The notes beneath the pieces were generated by a model. The model was not told the DNA's origin and did no database searches. It saw nothing but the letters and a program-made list of their open reading frames with translations. DNA of 64,000 nt from Synechococcus sp. NOUM97013 (GTDB lineage: Bacteria > Cyanobacteriota > Cyanobacteriia > PCC-6307 > Cyanobiaceae), in the NCBI RefSeq assembly GCF_014279815.1, contig NZ_CP047941.1, forward strand, positions 186,001 through 250,000. Reading direction: 5' to 3'. This document shows positions 35,320-43,983 of this stretch, piece by piece. A program made the position numbers and the translations under genes. Positions within the stretch are counted from its first letter, which is position 1. The number at the start of each line of letters is the position of its first letter.

Positions 35320-37458
35320 TCAGCGCGGTGTCACCCAGCCGATCTCCGTCCAGGCGGTGGCGTCTTCGTTCAGCAAGACCTTGGCGATGTCCTTCGTAAC
35401 GCTGATCAGCAGTGGCCCGCAGGTCTGAGGATCCACTAACAGCTCCAGCAGGGCCTGGTGCCGCGGGCTTCCGCTGCGGATCCCGCTCAGGTTCAGATCG
35501 ACGCTGCCGTCATCCAGTTGCGCCCAGGCGCGCCGGTTGGCAGGGGCCAACGTGCTGGCCTGACCGCTCTCCAGCAAGGCGAGGGCTTGGGGTAAAGCGG
35601 GAATGGCCAGGCCGTCGAGCACCACGCGCAGCGATCGGTTGCGCTGCATTTCTCCCAGATGGCCCAGCAGTCCGAAGCCGGTGATGTCGGTGGCGGCGTG
35701 AACCAAGCCAGGCCGCTGGCTGTCGTGGGCTTGCAGCGCCTCCACCAATGGATGCTGACTGGTGGCCATCTGATCGAGGGCTGTATCGAGAGCCGCGGGC
35801 AGGACCGCGCCGCGCATGGCCGCGGCGAACAGCACGCCGGTTCCCAGGGGGCGGCTGAGCAGCAAGCGGTCTCCCGCCTGCAGTCCCGCTTTGGGCCAGG
35901 GCGCATGGCTGGGTTGCCCGCTCACGTTCAGGATCACCTGCACCGCCCGGCTGAGTGGCGGGGGAGCAGTGCCATCACGGCTTTCCAGGGTGTGTCCTCC
36001 GATCAGCTGGGCGCCTTGAGGCGTGAGGGCTGAGCGAATGCCGGCCAGGGTCTGCGCCAGCAGCATTTCCTGGGTGTCAGGTGCGGTTTCTGGAAGCGTG
36101 ATCACGGCCTGCGCCGCCGTGACCAGAGCCCCGCAGGCCCATAGATCGGAGCAGGCGTGCAGGGCTGTGAGACGTCCGTTCAGCCAGGGATCACTGATCA
36201 GGGCGGGAAACCCATCCACGCTTTGCAGCACAGGCGCCATGACACCGGCAGTGCGCACAGGCAACACCGCCGCATCTTCCGGTTCAGCGCCGAGGTTGCC
36301 GATCCCAGCCTGTTGCAGGGCTCTCTCCAATGGCGCCGCAGGCAATTTGGCTGCACAACCCCGGCAGGCCATCTCCGCGGCGTCATCCATTCCCCCGTTG
36401 CGCTCGAACATGGCCATGAAGCGGGCGTCAATCGAGCGTTTCCAGCGCCACAGCAGTGGGTGGGGACCGAAGAGATGGCCCCCCCGCAGGCCCCACGCCG
36501 TTGGCTGCCCGTTTTGGAAGCCCCCCAGCAGTTGCAGGGCCTGGCGCTGCGGCGTCCACGGCTGCAGCGGCTCACCTTTGAGCGCCGCCTCCAGATTGCG
36601 TGCAAGCGGCACAGCGGCCCGGACGGCCCAGACCCCCGATGGCGCGCGGGGATGGGCGTCCAGTACGGCGCAGTCTCCTGCGGCGAACACATGGGTCTGT
36701 CCAAGCACCTGAAGGGTGTCGCTTGTGCGCAGGCGGCCACTGCTGGGGCAGCAGGCCAGTCCACTCTCGGCAAGCCAAGCCGGCGCCTGGCTGCCGGTGC
36801 AGAGCAGGCCCGCTTCTGCTTGGCTCTGCGGGGGCGTTTGCTTGTTGGGTTGGTCAACCAGTTCAATCGCGGCCTGGCGGAGCGCTCTCTGGAACGTTGT
36901 TGGCAAGCGATCGCTGATGGCTTGGAGTTTCAAAGGGCGTTCCGGCCAGCGCTGTCGCAGGGCCAGGACCGTTTCCACTGCTGCCAGGCCACTGCCCACC
37001 ACCCAGAAGGGTGTGTTCGCTACCGCTGGAGAGGTCATGGCGAGGTCCTGTTGCTGCAGGAATGCCAGTGTTGTTTCCAGGGGTTTGATGGGTATCAGGC
37101 CATCAGACTTGGTCGGTGTGGTTCGCGTGACGGCGCCCAGGTTGAGGCTAAGCCGGTCGTAAGGCAGGTCAGGACGTCCGCGTAGCTGCAGGTATCTGGC
37201 GGCGATGTCGAGTCCGGTGATTTCTGCGATCACCAGTGCCAACCCGGCCTGGTCAGCCAGATCCCGGAGGTCGACTTCTACTTGCTCCCGTTGATAAAGA
37301 CCGGCGATCAGCCCCGGCACCATGCCCGAATACAGCGCCGTGCTGGATCGGCTCACCAGGGTGATCAGGCCCTGGGGGCGTTTGTGGGGACGCATGGACC
37401 AGCGGCGCAGCAGCAGGGCGTGGCTGTGGCCTCCTCCCGCTAGCAACAGACCACTCAT
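35320..37458 (-). CDS. selD: selenide, water dikinase SelD fused to an FAD/NAD(P) oxidoreductase domain
   Basis: Residues 1-345 are a pyridine-nucleotide-disulfide oxidoreductase-like domain. It has LLLAGGGHSHALLLRRW as FAD-binding loop, a second dinucleotide loop WVVGSGLAAVETVL, and VFAAGDCAVLD. Residues 360-712 are SelD, which makes selenophosphate from selenide and ATP. The active-site segment is CRGCAAKLP: C368 aligns with the catalytic Cys and K371 with the essential Lys, while the second Cys of the E. coli CGCK motif is Ala. This fusion is known in cyanobacteria. No selA/selB or selU gene is in the window. Its ATG overlaps the galE stop (ATGA). Confidence 0.9.
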   Translation of the reverse strand: MSGLLLAGGGHSHALLLRRWSMRPHKRPQGLITLVSRSSTALYSGMVPGLIAGLYQREQVEVDLRDLADQAGLALVIAEITGLDIAARYLQLRGRPDLPYDRLSLNLGAVTRTTPTKSDGLIPIKPLETTLAFLQQQDLAMTSPAVANTPFWVVGSGLAAVETVLALRQRWPERPLKLQAISDRLPTTFQRALRQAAIELVDQPNKQTPPQSQAEAGLLCTGSQAPAWLAESGLACCPSSGRLRTSDTLQVLGQTHVFAAGDCAVLDAHPRAPSGVWAVRAAVPLARNLEAALKGEPLQPWTPQRQALQLLGGFQNGQPTAWGLRGGHLFGPHPLLWRWKRSIDARFMAMFERNGGMDDAAEMACRGCAAKLPAAPLERALQQAGIGNLGAEPEDAAVLPVRTAGVMAPVLQSVDGFPALISDPWLNGRLTALHACSDLWACGALVTAAQAVITLPETAPDTQEMLLAQTLAGIRSALTPQGAQLIGGHTLESRDGTAPPPLSRAVQVILNVSGQPSHAPWPKAGLQAGDRLLLSRPLGTGVLFAAAMRGAVLPAALDTALDQMATSQHPLVEALQAHDSQRPGLVHAATDITGFGLLGHLGEMQRNRSLRVVLDGLAIPALPQALALLESGQASTLAPANRRAWAQLDDGSVDLNLSGIRSGSPRHQALLELLVDPQTCGPLLISVTKDIAKVLLNEDATAWTEIGWVTPR

Positions 37459-38522
37459 CCGCGCTGGCCATAGCCCGCTGGATTGGCGGATTGCCAGGCC
37501 CAGCCGTCACGGCAGATGTCATCCAGGGAACGCCGGGTGCTCCAGCCCAGTCGCCGCAGTGCCTCTGATGGGTCGGCGACGGTGATGGCGGCATCACCTG
37601 GCCTGCGATCAACGATCGTGTGGGGAACTGGTTGCCCGCAGGCTTGGCCGAAGGCGTTCACCACCTCCAGCACCGAGATGCCCCGGCCGCTGCCGAGGTT
37701 GAGGGTGAGCAACTGGGGCGCTTCCGTCAGCAGGCAGTCGAGGGCCGCCTTGTGCCCTTCCGCCAGATCCATCACATGGATGTAATCACGCACGCAGGTG
37801 CCATCAGGGGTGGACCAGTCGCCTCCAAAGATCTGAAGACGCTCGCGTCGTCCCACGGCCACTTGGCTCACAAACGGGAAAAGGTTGTTCGGAATTCCTA
37901 GGGGGTCTTCACCGATCCGGCCGCTGGCATGGGCGCCGACGGGGTTGAAATAACGCAGACAGGCGATGCGCCATTGACCGGGAGCGCTTGCTGCCAAGTC
38001 ATTTAAAAGTCGTTCAACAGCTGCCTTGCTGTGCCCATAGGGGTTGATGGGCTGGATTGGAGCCGTTTCAGGGATGGGAACCTGATCGGGATAGCCATAG
38101 AGCGTGGCGCTGCTGCTGAAGACAAGGGTGTGACAAGAGAATGCAGCCATCACGTTGATGAGGCTGATGCTGCCTCCCACATTCACGTGCCAATAGCGCA
38201 GCGGATCAGCCACGGATTCGCCCACGGCCTTCAACCCTGCGAAGTGGATCACGCCCTCAATGGGTTGACCTGTCTCTATCGCTTCTCGGAAAACTTTTTC
38301 GAGGACAAGGCTGTTGTTGATGGACCCTGGCACGGTCACGAGCCGTTTCGCGCTGGATTCACTTGGGGTGATCCCAGCGAGCGCAATGACGCGATCAAGC
38401 GCTCGACTTGAACTGTTGCTGAAGTCGTCCAAGACGACCAAGTCATAACCGGCTTCCAGCAAGACCACACAGGTGTGGCTGCCGATGAATCCTGCACCTC
38501 CAGTGATGAGCAGCTTCGCCAT
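37455..38522 (-). CDS. galE: UDP-glucose 4-epimerase
   Basis: GalE interconverts UDP-glucose and UDP-galactose, supplying galactose for galactolipids and surface glycans. The 355-residue SDR-family protein has the NAD-binding start LITGGAGFIGSHTCVVLLEAG, VIHFAGLKAVGES, SSSATLYGYP and the catalytic Tyr-x-x-x-Lys in NPYGHSKAAVERLL, plus LRYFNPVGAHASGRIGEDP. It is the first gene of a galE-selD unit on the minus strand (4-bp overlap) and is divergent from hisS. Confidence 0.94.
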   Translation of the reverse strand: MAKLLITGGAGFIGSHTCVVLLEAGYDLVVLDDFSNSSSRALDRVIALAGITPSESSAKRLVTVPGSINNSLVLEKVFREAIETGQPIEGVIHFAGLKAVGESVADPLRYWHVNVGGSISLINVMAAFSCHTLVFSSSATLYGYPDQVPIPETAPIQPINPYGHSKAAVERLLNDLAASAPGQWRIACLRYFNPVGAHASGRIGEDPLGIPNNLFPFVSQVAVGRRERLQIFGGDWSTPDGTCVRDYIHVMDLAEGHKAALDCLLTEAPQLLTLNLGSGRGISVLEVVNAFGQACGQPVPHTIVDRRPGDAAITVADPSEALRRLGWSTRRSLDDICRDGWAWQSANPAGYGQRG

Positions 38523-38596
38523 GGCCCGACCCTATGGCAGACCCTTGAGGCGGGCATCCTCAGAGGGGCAGACTGGTTAGCGGTCTCGAGAATTGC

Positions 38597-39907
38597 GTGA
38601 GTCAGCTGCAGTCCCTGCGCGGCATGGTGGATCTGCTGCCCGTCCAGACAAACCGCTGGCAGGCGGTGGAAGCGGTGGCGAGGTCACACTTTGGTCGCTC
38701 TGGATTCGAAGAAATCCGTACGCCGCTGCTCGAGGTCACCGAACTGTTCGCGCGCGGTATCGGTGAGGCCACCGACGTCGTCGGCAAGGAGATGTACAGC
38801 TTTCAGGACCGTGGTGATCGCTCCTGCACGCTGCGTCCTGAAGGAACGGCGTCGGTGGTTCGATCCGCTGTTCAGCATGGTCTCCTCAGTCAAGGGGCTC
38901 AGAAGCTTTGGTATGGCGGGCCGATGTTCCGCTACGAACGGCCCCAGGCAGGCCGTCAGCGCCAGTTTCATCAGATCGGCGTCGAGTGGCTGGGGGTCAG
39001 TTCTGCCCGCAGTGACGCGGAGGTGATCGCTCTGGCTTGGGATCTGCTCGATGCTCTCGGTGTCTGCGGCTTGGAACTGCAAATCAACAGTCTCGGCACG
39101 CCCGACGATCGCCAGCGCTATCGCGATCAGTTGGTGTCTTGGCTCGAGGCACGATTCGAGCAGCTGGATTCTGATTCCCAGCAACGTCTGACGACCAACC
39201 CCTTGCGCATCCTCGACAGCAAGAACGCGACGACTCAGGAGCTGTTGCGCAACGCTCCCACCCTGCTGGATGCCCTGAGTGATGAGAGTGCAGCGCGGTT
39301 CGAGGCCGTGCAGGGCTTCCTCACAGCACTGGGAATTCCTTATCGGGTGAACACCCGCCTTGTGAGGGGACTCGACTACTACGGCCATACCGCGTTTGAA
39401 ATCACCAGCGATCAGCTGGGTGCGCAGGCCACTGTCTGCGGGGGAGGGCGCTACGACGGACTCGTGCAGCAGCTGGGGGGGGCTGCCACTCCTGCCGTCG
39501 GATGGGCTCTGGGAATGGAGCGGTTGCTCTTGGTGTTGGAGGCCGCTGCTGCCGCCGATCCCCAGGGGCCCGCAGCACGGCTGACCGCTGCCACGCCTCC
39601 TGATCTCTATCTCGTGAACCGAGGAGAGCAGGCGGAAGCCTGCGCGCTGGTGCTGGCCCGTCAACTTCGCGGTGCTGGCCTCGCCGTGGAACTGGATGGC
39701 TCCGGTGCCGCTTTCGGCAAGCAGTTCAAACGCGCTGACCGCAGTGGGGCGGCTTGGGCGGTCGTGATCGGCGACCAGGAGGCGGAAGCCGGAGAGCTTG
39801 TCTTAAAGCCTCTTCATTCGCAGAGGAAAGAGAGCCGTCATGCACTCGAAGCTTGGCAATCTGTTGTTGATCTCCTCAGTCCAACTGAAGCAAAGCCTTC
39901 ATCTTGA
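38597..39907 (+). CDS. hisS: histidyl-tRNA synthetase
   Basis: This class II synthetase charges tRNA-His. The 436-residue protein begins with GTG at 38597. It has motif 1 region [18 protein letters not shown], motif 2 [12 protein letters not shown] and [15 protein letters not shown], the histidine-specific [13 protein letters not shown], and motif 3 [13 protein letters not shown], followed by the C-terminal anticodon-binding domain. Promoter sequence shared with galE must lie within the 74-bp divergent gap. A 7-bp inverted repeat (AAGCAAA / TTTGCTT) around 39890-39930 straddles the stop but is too weak to call a terminator. Confidence 0.96.
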   Translation: MSQLQSLRGMVDLLPVQTNRWQAVEAVARSHFGRSGFEEIRTPLLEVTELFARGIGEATDVVGKEMYSFQDRGDRSCTLRPEGTASVVRSAVQHGLLSQGAQKLWYGGPMFRYERPQAGRQRQFHQIGVEWLGVSSARSDAEVIALAWDLLDALGVCGLELQINSLGTPDDRQRYRDQLVSWLEARFEQLDSDSQQRLTTNPLRILDSKNATTQELLRNAPTLLDALSDESAARFEAVQGFLTALGIPYRVNTRLVRGLDYYGHTAFEITSDQLGAQATVCGGGRYDGLVQQLGGAATPAVGWALGMERLLLVLEAAAAADPQGPAARLTAATPPDLYLVNRGEQAEACALVLARQLRGAGLAVELDGSGAAFGKQFKRADRSGAAWAVVIGDQEAEAGELVLKPLHSQRKESRHALEAWQSVVDLLSPTEAKPSS

Positions 39908-39986
39908 GGCGGAGGAGTTTTGCTTTGGGGTGGAGTGGGAAGCATGCAGTTGCTGGGACTAATCTTTTTAGTGATCGGAGTTTGTT

Positions 39987-41081
39987 TTGACCTCGATATT
40001 CAAAAGATTCTTGAGAAGTCGATCGCCCGACAAGAAGCAGGCTTCCCTGGAGGCTGCTACTCATGGTCATGATTTTGACGATGGATTTGGCTCGTTCCCG
40101 TCGAATTACTCCCTTTGCGCGTTAAGAAGTGATTGCACGGCATCGTTTTTAGATGATGTTCAGGTGTTGACGCGATTCTGTGTTGCAGAACAGCCTTATT
40201 GGCATGCCTTTGTTTCTCATTACCAGCGTCTTGGTGCAAAGCGAATTCATGCGTGTGTGCAGGATGTGTCTGAAGCGCGCTGGCTGGCTTCGCAGGAGTC
40301 TTGTCAGTCTGAAATCCCCTTTGTCGTTCCTCACCTGGTGGAGTCTGGTGTGCCCCCTGATGTTGCGTTAAGGGGCTTTGATTTAAGCATCATTCGTGAT
40401 GATGCAGGGTTCACATTGTTGGTGGACTGCGATGAATTTGTGGACTGTTTAAGGCCAGTGGGATCTCTACGGTCAGTGTTGGATTTGTACCCCGATGCTG
40501 ACCAGTGGTATCTCCCATGGGTCGTGCGTCCACTGCTTGCTGCACATCATCTAGGGCTTGGGGGTTATTGGGGACATGTGGGCAAGCCTATTGTGCGCTC
40601 GAGTGCCATGGCGACAATCACCAATGATCATCGCTTTGCTGTTCGATCGCCTTCCATTCCGTTGGGGACGCAGGGCCTCGTTGTGATTCACCTTTGGGGT
40701 CGGAGTTTTCGGGATGTTTTGATCAAGGTGTTTTGCAATCGTTTTGAAGATGCAAAGTCTGCCGATCGAGATTGTGCATTGAGCTTGATGAGTCAAGGTG
40801 TGTTGCCGATTCGTCTGCGAATCTTTGCTTATCTGGAGCTGCAGGCGGGATATTTGCCGATTCCTGAGCAGATTGGCGATGTCGTGAAGGGTTTTGATCA
40901 TTCTGCCGAAGAGTTTCTGCTGCGTGATTACTTAGCCCCTGAGCAAGAGGCTCAGGCTCATGCTTTGTATCTGCGATACAAGAACCAATTGGCGCAGCAT
41001 CTGGGTGGCTTTCCTGCTTATCCAGCTATTCCTTTAATTCAGTTGGCCGAGCTGTTGCCTGCTGCATTTGGGATTGATTAA
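39987..41081 (+). CDS. putative glycosyltransferase (GT92/GT2-like)
   Basis: The 364-residue protein resembles the glycosyltransferase family 92/2 type proteins. VLTRFCVAEQPYWHAFVSHY and the strand-DxDEF motif TLLVDCDEFVDCL match the pattern in which Asp-Cys-Asp binds the metal-sugar nucleotide. The start is TTG at 39987, supported by GGAG seven bases upstream. It begins about 80 bp after hisS. Its TAA shares the TTAA tetranucleotide with the stop of the convergent outer-membrane-like gene. Codon usage is more AT-rich than hisS, so it marks the beginning of the accessory region. Acceptor and donor are unknown. Confidence 0.75.
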   Translation: MTSIFKRFLRSRSPDKKQASLEAATHGHDFDDGFGSFPSNYSLCALRSDCTASFLDDVQVLTRFCVAEQPYWHAFVSHYQRLGAKRIHACVQDVSEARWLASQESCQSEIPFVVPHLVESGVPPDVALRGFDLSIIRDDAGFTLLVDCDEFVDCLRPVGSLRSVLDLYPDADQWYLPWVVRPLLAAHHLGLGGYWGHVGKPIVRSSAMATITNDHRFAVRSPSIPLGTQGLVVIHLWGRSFRDVLIKVFCNRFEDAKSADRDCALSLMSQGVLPIRLRIFAYLELQAGYLPIPEQIGDVVKGFDHSAEEFLLRDYLAPEQEAQAHALYLRYKNQLAQHLGGFPAYPAIPLIQLAELLPAAFGID

Positions 41082-42262
41082 AAGCCAATGCTGGCTCTGA
41101 AAAACCATCGAAGCCTGTCGGGCTCGACAACTTGATTCAACTGAGCAAAATCAACACCCCACGTTAACCGTAGTGGAATGCCGTCGCTCATGGAGACGGA
41201 TCCGGCAACTTGTGCTGTGCCGCTGCGGTATTCAACAAACGTGCTCACGTAGTCATTGAACACAACGCTGATGCTTCCAATGGGGCTCCAGCAAAGATCG
41301 TTATCCACGGAGAACGTTCCACTCCGGTTTTCAAAATTTTCAATGCAGGCAAACCGAAGTGGATTCGTCCATGGTGCCAGGATGTCTTGGTTGGCATAAC
41401 GCCCTGTTCCAAATCCGCCATTCGCAATCAAGAGCGGATAGTCATTCCCCTGTTTGCCGAGCCACCACCCCTTAGTAGCCATGAGATAAAGGTTTCTGCC
41501 GCTGTCGGTTTTGTCATCCCACTGAATGACCTGTTCTCCACCAAAAGCGATGCCGCCGGTCTCGCCAATGGAGGTGGCGATTCTGAAGCCACTGGAGACG
41601 CCTTCCCCCAGTTGAGAGCTGCTGCCGGCACCCGTTTGGGTGGGATTGACGCTTCGAATCGATGTGTTCAGGCCAACGCTCCAGCTGCCTGCTTGAAGGA
41701 TGTTGGCGTGCACGATGGCAACGGCATCCCCCCCGTTCCATTTGTAAAAGGGACCGTCATTAGTTCGTCGGCTTTGTCCGCGCAACGATGCGCTGCCAAA
41801 CCAGCGTTGTGACCAACGGAGCCCATTGGGAATGTACCAACTGATGTCAGGGCCGACAAAACCATCTTCAAAAGCGATCGATCGATCCAGCGCCTGCAGC
41901 GGTGAGGGAGGAATGACGAGTGGCGGGATTGCGTTTGGTGACGATTGCTCTGCTATTTGTTCATCGGGGATGCTGCTTTCTTGTTCAGAAAGAACTTCCC
42001 AAGCAATTTGATTGGTCCGACGCTCTGATTCGTTGGTCTCGTCGACTTCGGTCCAAGCAATGGTGTTTTGATCAAGGGGCGGAAGCGGGGGCGGTGGAGG
42101 CAGGTCAATCCATTGAATTTGAAGGTTGGTGTTCCTTGGAGCTTCTGATCCAATCACGTCCCATTGAATGGAATTGGCGCGAACCTCAGTTCCTAGCGCC
42201 AGAAGTGCTAAGGCTGGGATGCTGCAAGCGCGAATCCAATCAAGACGCAGCGTTTGCCCCAT
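41078..42262 (-). CDS. predicted outer-membrane beta-barrel-like protein in the capsule operon
   Basis: A 394-residue protein with a signal-peptide-like N-terminus (RACSIPALALLALGTEVRA) and a C-terminus ending RWFFRASIGF, where terminal Phe is typical of outer-membrane barrels. Many alternating-strand segments lie between. Residues 30-92 hold four short Trp motifs (W34, W51, W70, W88; forms SIQWDVI, QIQWIDL, TIAWTEV, QIAWEVL) separated by Pro-, Asp- and Glu-rich linkers. I do not recognise the family. Its ATG overlaps the stop of the Wzz-like gene by one base, so it belongs to the wza operon. A role in capsule export or anchoring is inferred from context only. Confidence 0.75.
   Translation of the reverse strand: MGQTLRLDWIRACSIPALALLALGTEVRANSIQWDVIGSEAPRNTNLQIQWIDLPPPPPLPPLDQNTIAWTEVDETNESERRTNQIAWEVLSEQESSIPDEQIAEQSSPNAIPPLVIPPSPLQALDRSIAFEDGFVGPDISWYIPNGLRWSQRWFGSASLRGQSRRTNDGPFYKWNGGDAVAIVHANILQAGSWSVGLNTSIRSVNPTQTGAGSSSQLGEGVSSGFRIATSIGETGGIAFGGEQVIQWDDKTDSGRNLYLMATKGWWLGKQGNDYPLLIANGGFGTGRYANQDILAPWTNPLRFACIENFENRSGTFSVDNDLCWSPIGSISVVFNDYVSTFVEYRSGTAQVAGSVSMSDGIPLRLTWGVDFAQLNQVVEPDRLRWFFRASIGF
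42001..42163 (-). repeat. four spaced Trp-motif repeats in the barrel-like protein
   Basis: The Trp codons at 42161-42163, 42110-42112, 42053-42055 and 41999-42001 sit in the same local pattern (I-x-W followed two residues later by V, I or L). Spacing is 17, 19 and 18 residues. The repeats are at protein level; the DNA copies are diverged. They lie just after the signal peptide, before the predicted barrel. Confidence 0.6.
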
Positions 42263-43983
42263 TAACTCAACTCCAGCTCTGGATCAAGCAGCACCCAACC
42301 GGCCAGGGGTGTCCCCTGCAGCACGAGTTTTTGGTTGAGCTGTGAAAGCTGGGTGCGGGTGGCGACACCGGGGGTGGTGAGTAGCAACTGAGTCGCACAG
42401 GCACTGGTCTGTCGCAGGTCGTTGCTTACGAGAAGCTCTCGACCGCCAAGGGCACGACGTAGTTCGCTGCTGAAGGCCTGCAGTTGATCGTCGGGCACGT
42501 TGCCAACACAAATCAGGGCGATGGGGCCGGAGCCGGAAGCTGTTGAGAGGGGGCCGCGGGCCAGCAGATCTGCTGCATCGCTCCACTTGGCTGGGGCGAG
42601 AGCTGGAAGGTGCTTGAGCAGCGGGCAGGGCAGGAGGCCTTGAAGTTCATCGATGCTGAATACCAAGCCTGTGCGTCGGTCGACTAGAAGTGCGGCAACG
42701 CTGCCGGCTATCAGGCCGGCAAGCAGGCCGAGGGCCACTATCCTCTTTTTTTGTGGGGCAACGGGGGTATCCAGAAGTGTGGGGGTGGAGATCAGCTCCC
42801 ATGGATCTGTTTGGCGAGCTTTCTCTAGCCGTAAGGTTTGCAGTTGCCTTTCAAGCTCGACGACGGTTGCTTCATCTCTGATAGCAGCTCTGACTAATTC
42901 CCTGTGCTTAAGCACCACCTCGCGGGGCCGGGTGAGGGAGGTGAGTTGAGCATTCGCGGTTTGCAGTTGGCCTTCGAGCAGACCAATGGTCTGCCTGTTG
43001 ATCACTTTGGTCAGCGAGCTGATTTGACGTTGCAGAGTTTGAATCGATGGATCATTGGCTCGTAGTAGAGCTGACTTCTCTTGGAGTTGGGCCTTCAGCC
43101 CTTGAAGTTTGGCGTAAAGCTCGACGTTGGCTTCCAGCTGAGGGGCGACGTACACACGCGTTGCTCCTGCGGCCTTGGCAGCTGTGAGTTGCTGTTCCAG
43201 AGCATTGACTTTATTTTGTGTGGCCTCGCGATTGTTTTCCACAGAACCCGAGTTTCCTGTTTCTGAGCCAGCAGTGATCGCAGCAGGCATGCCGTCTTGA
43301 AGTCCGAGTCCGTTGCTCAAAGCAAAGGCTTGAGCGGAGCGCATTGAGTTGTTGGCCTGGTTTTTTAGAGTGATGAGCTGTTCTTCGAGATAACTCACTG
43401 CTTGAGTGAGGCCTCTGGAGCGGTCTCGTCCCGAATAACTCTGATAAGTCTGGGAGACTCTTTTGATGACGGGTAAAACAAGATCTTTGTTTGTGTCTTG
43501 GTAGGCGATGTTGAGCACAGAGGTGCCTTTTTCTAGCTCAACCTTCAGGTTCGGTAACCAATCAGAAAAGGTGTAACGATCGAGGTTTTCACCTGCTTGT
43601 CGTCTTTCTTTCAGAACAAAGTCATAAACAGGTTTTAAGACAGAAGGGCTTTCGAGGATTTTGACCTCTGTCTCCAGAGAACTTGCTCCATTACTTCCTC
43701 CCAGTCCCGCGAGGTTGGCCAGCATAGGGTTTTGAGCAGCTAATTGAGCTAGCCGGCCCATGCCTGAATCTTGATCTTCAAGTACGATCTGAAATTGGGC
43801 TTCCCAAACAGGCTTGCGGGTGAAGGCGTAGAGACCGCTCAAAAGTAGCGAGGCCCCGGCGACGGAGACGAGCAAACGACGCTGGCGGCCGAGGGCTCTG
43901 ACCATCTGGCGCAGGTCGATCTCATCGTCCGAGGCTGCGGACGGGAAGGGGGAGACCATCGGCTTGGATGGAGAAGTGCTCAT
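42262..43983 (-). CDS. polysaccharide co-polymerase / chain-length regulator (Wzz/Wzc-like), ATPase part degenerate
   Basis: The 573-residue protein has a Wzz domain flanked by two membrane helices (about 36-53 and about 415-435), with a long periplasmic coiled-coil region in between (EEQLITLKNQANNSMRSA and EKARQ-type heptads). In Wzc tyrosine kinases the cytoplasmic C-terminus carries a Walker A and tyrosine cluster. Here the corresponding stretch (PIALICVGNVPDDQLQ) has neither, although the end (GTPLAGWVLLDPELELS) still resembles the last strand of that fold. It should set glycan chain length with Wza but probably lacks kinase activity. It overlaps wza by ATGA and the barrel-like gene by one base. 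Confidence 0.85.
   Translation of the reverse strand: MSTSPSKPMVSPFPSAASDDEIDLRQMVRALGRQRRLLVSVAGASLLLSGLYAFTRKPVWEAQFQIVLEDQDSGMGRLAQLAAQNPMLANLAGLGGSNGASSLETEVKILESPSVLKPVYDFVLKERRQAGENLDRYTFSDWLPNLKVELEKGTSVLNIAYQDTNKDLVLPVIKRVSQTYQSYSGRDRSRGLTQAVSYLEEQLITLKNQANNSMRSAQAFALSNGLGLQDGMPAAITAGSETGNSGSVENNREATQNKVNALEQQLTAAKAAGATRVYVAPQLEANVELYAKLQGLKAQLQEKSALLRANDPSIQTLQRQISSLTKVINRQTIGLLEGQLQTANAQLTSLTRPREVVLKHRELVRAAIRDEATVVELERQLQTLRLEKARQTDPWELISTPTLLDTPVAPQKKRIVALGLLAGLIAGSVAALLVDRRTGLVFSIDELQGLLPCPLLKHLPALAPAKWSDAADLLARGPLSTASGSGPIALICVGNVPDDQLQAFSSELRRALGGRELLVSNDLRQTSACATQLLLTTPGVATRTQLSQLNQKLVLQGTPLAGWVLLDPELELS

Noticed and set aside
39890-39935. AAGCAAA/TTTGCTT inverted repeat after hisS as a terminator
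   Set aside because: Seven-base AT-rich stem with a loop of about 25 bases; too weak.
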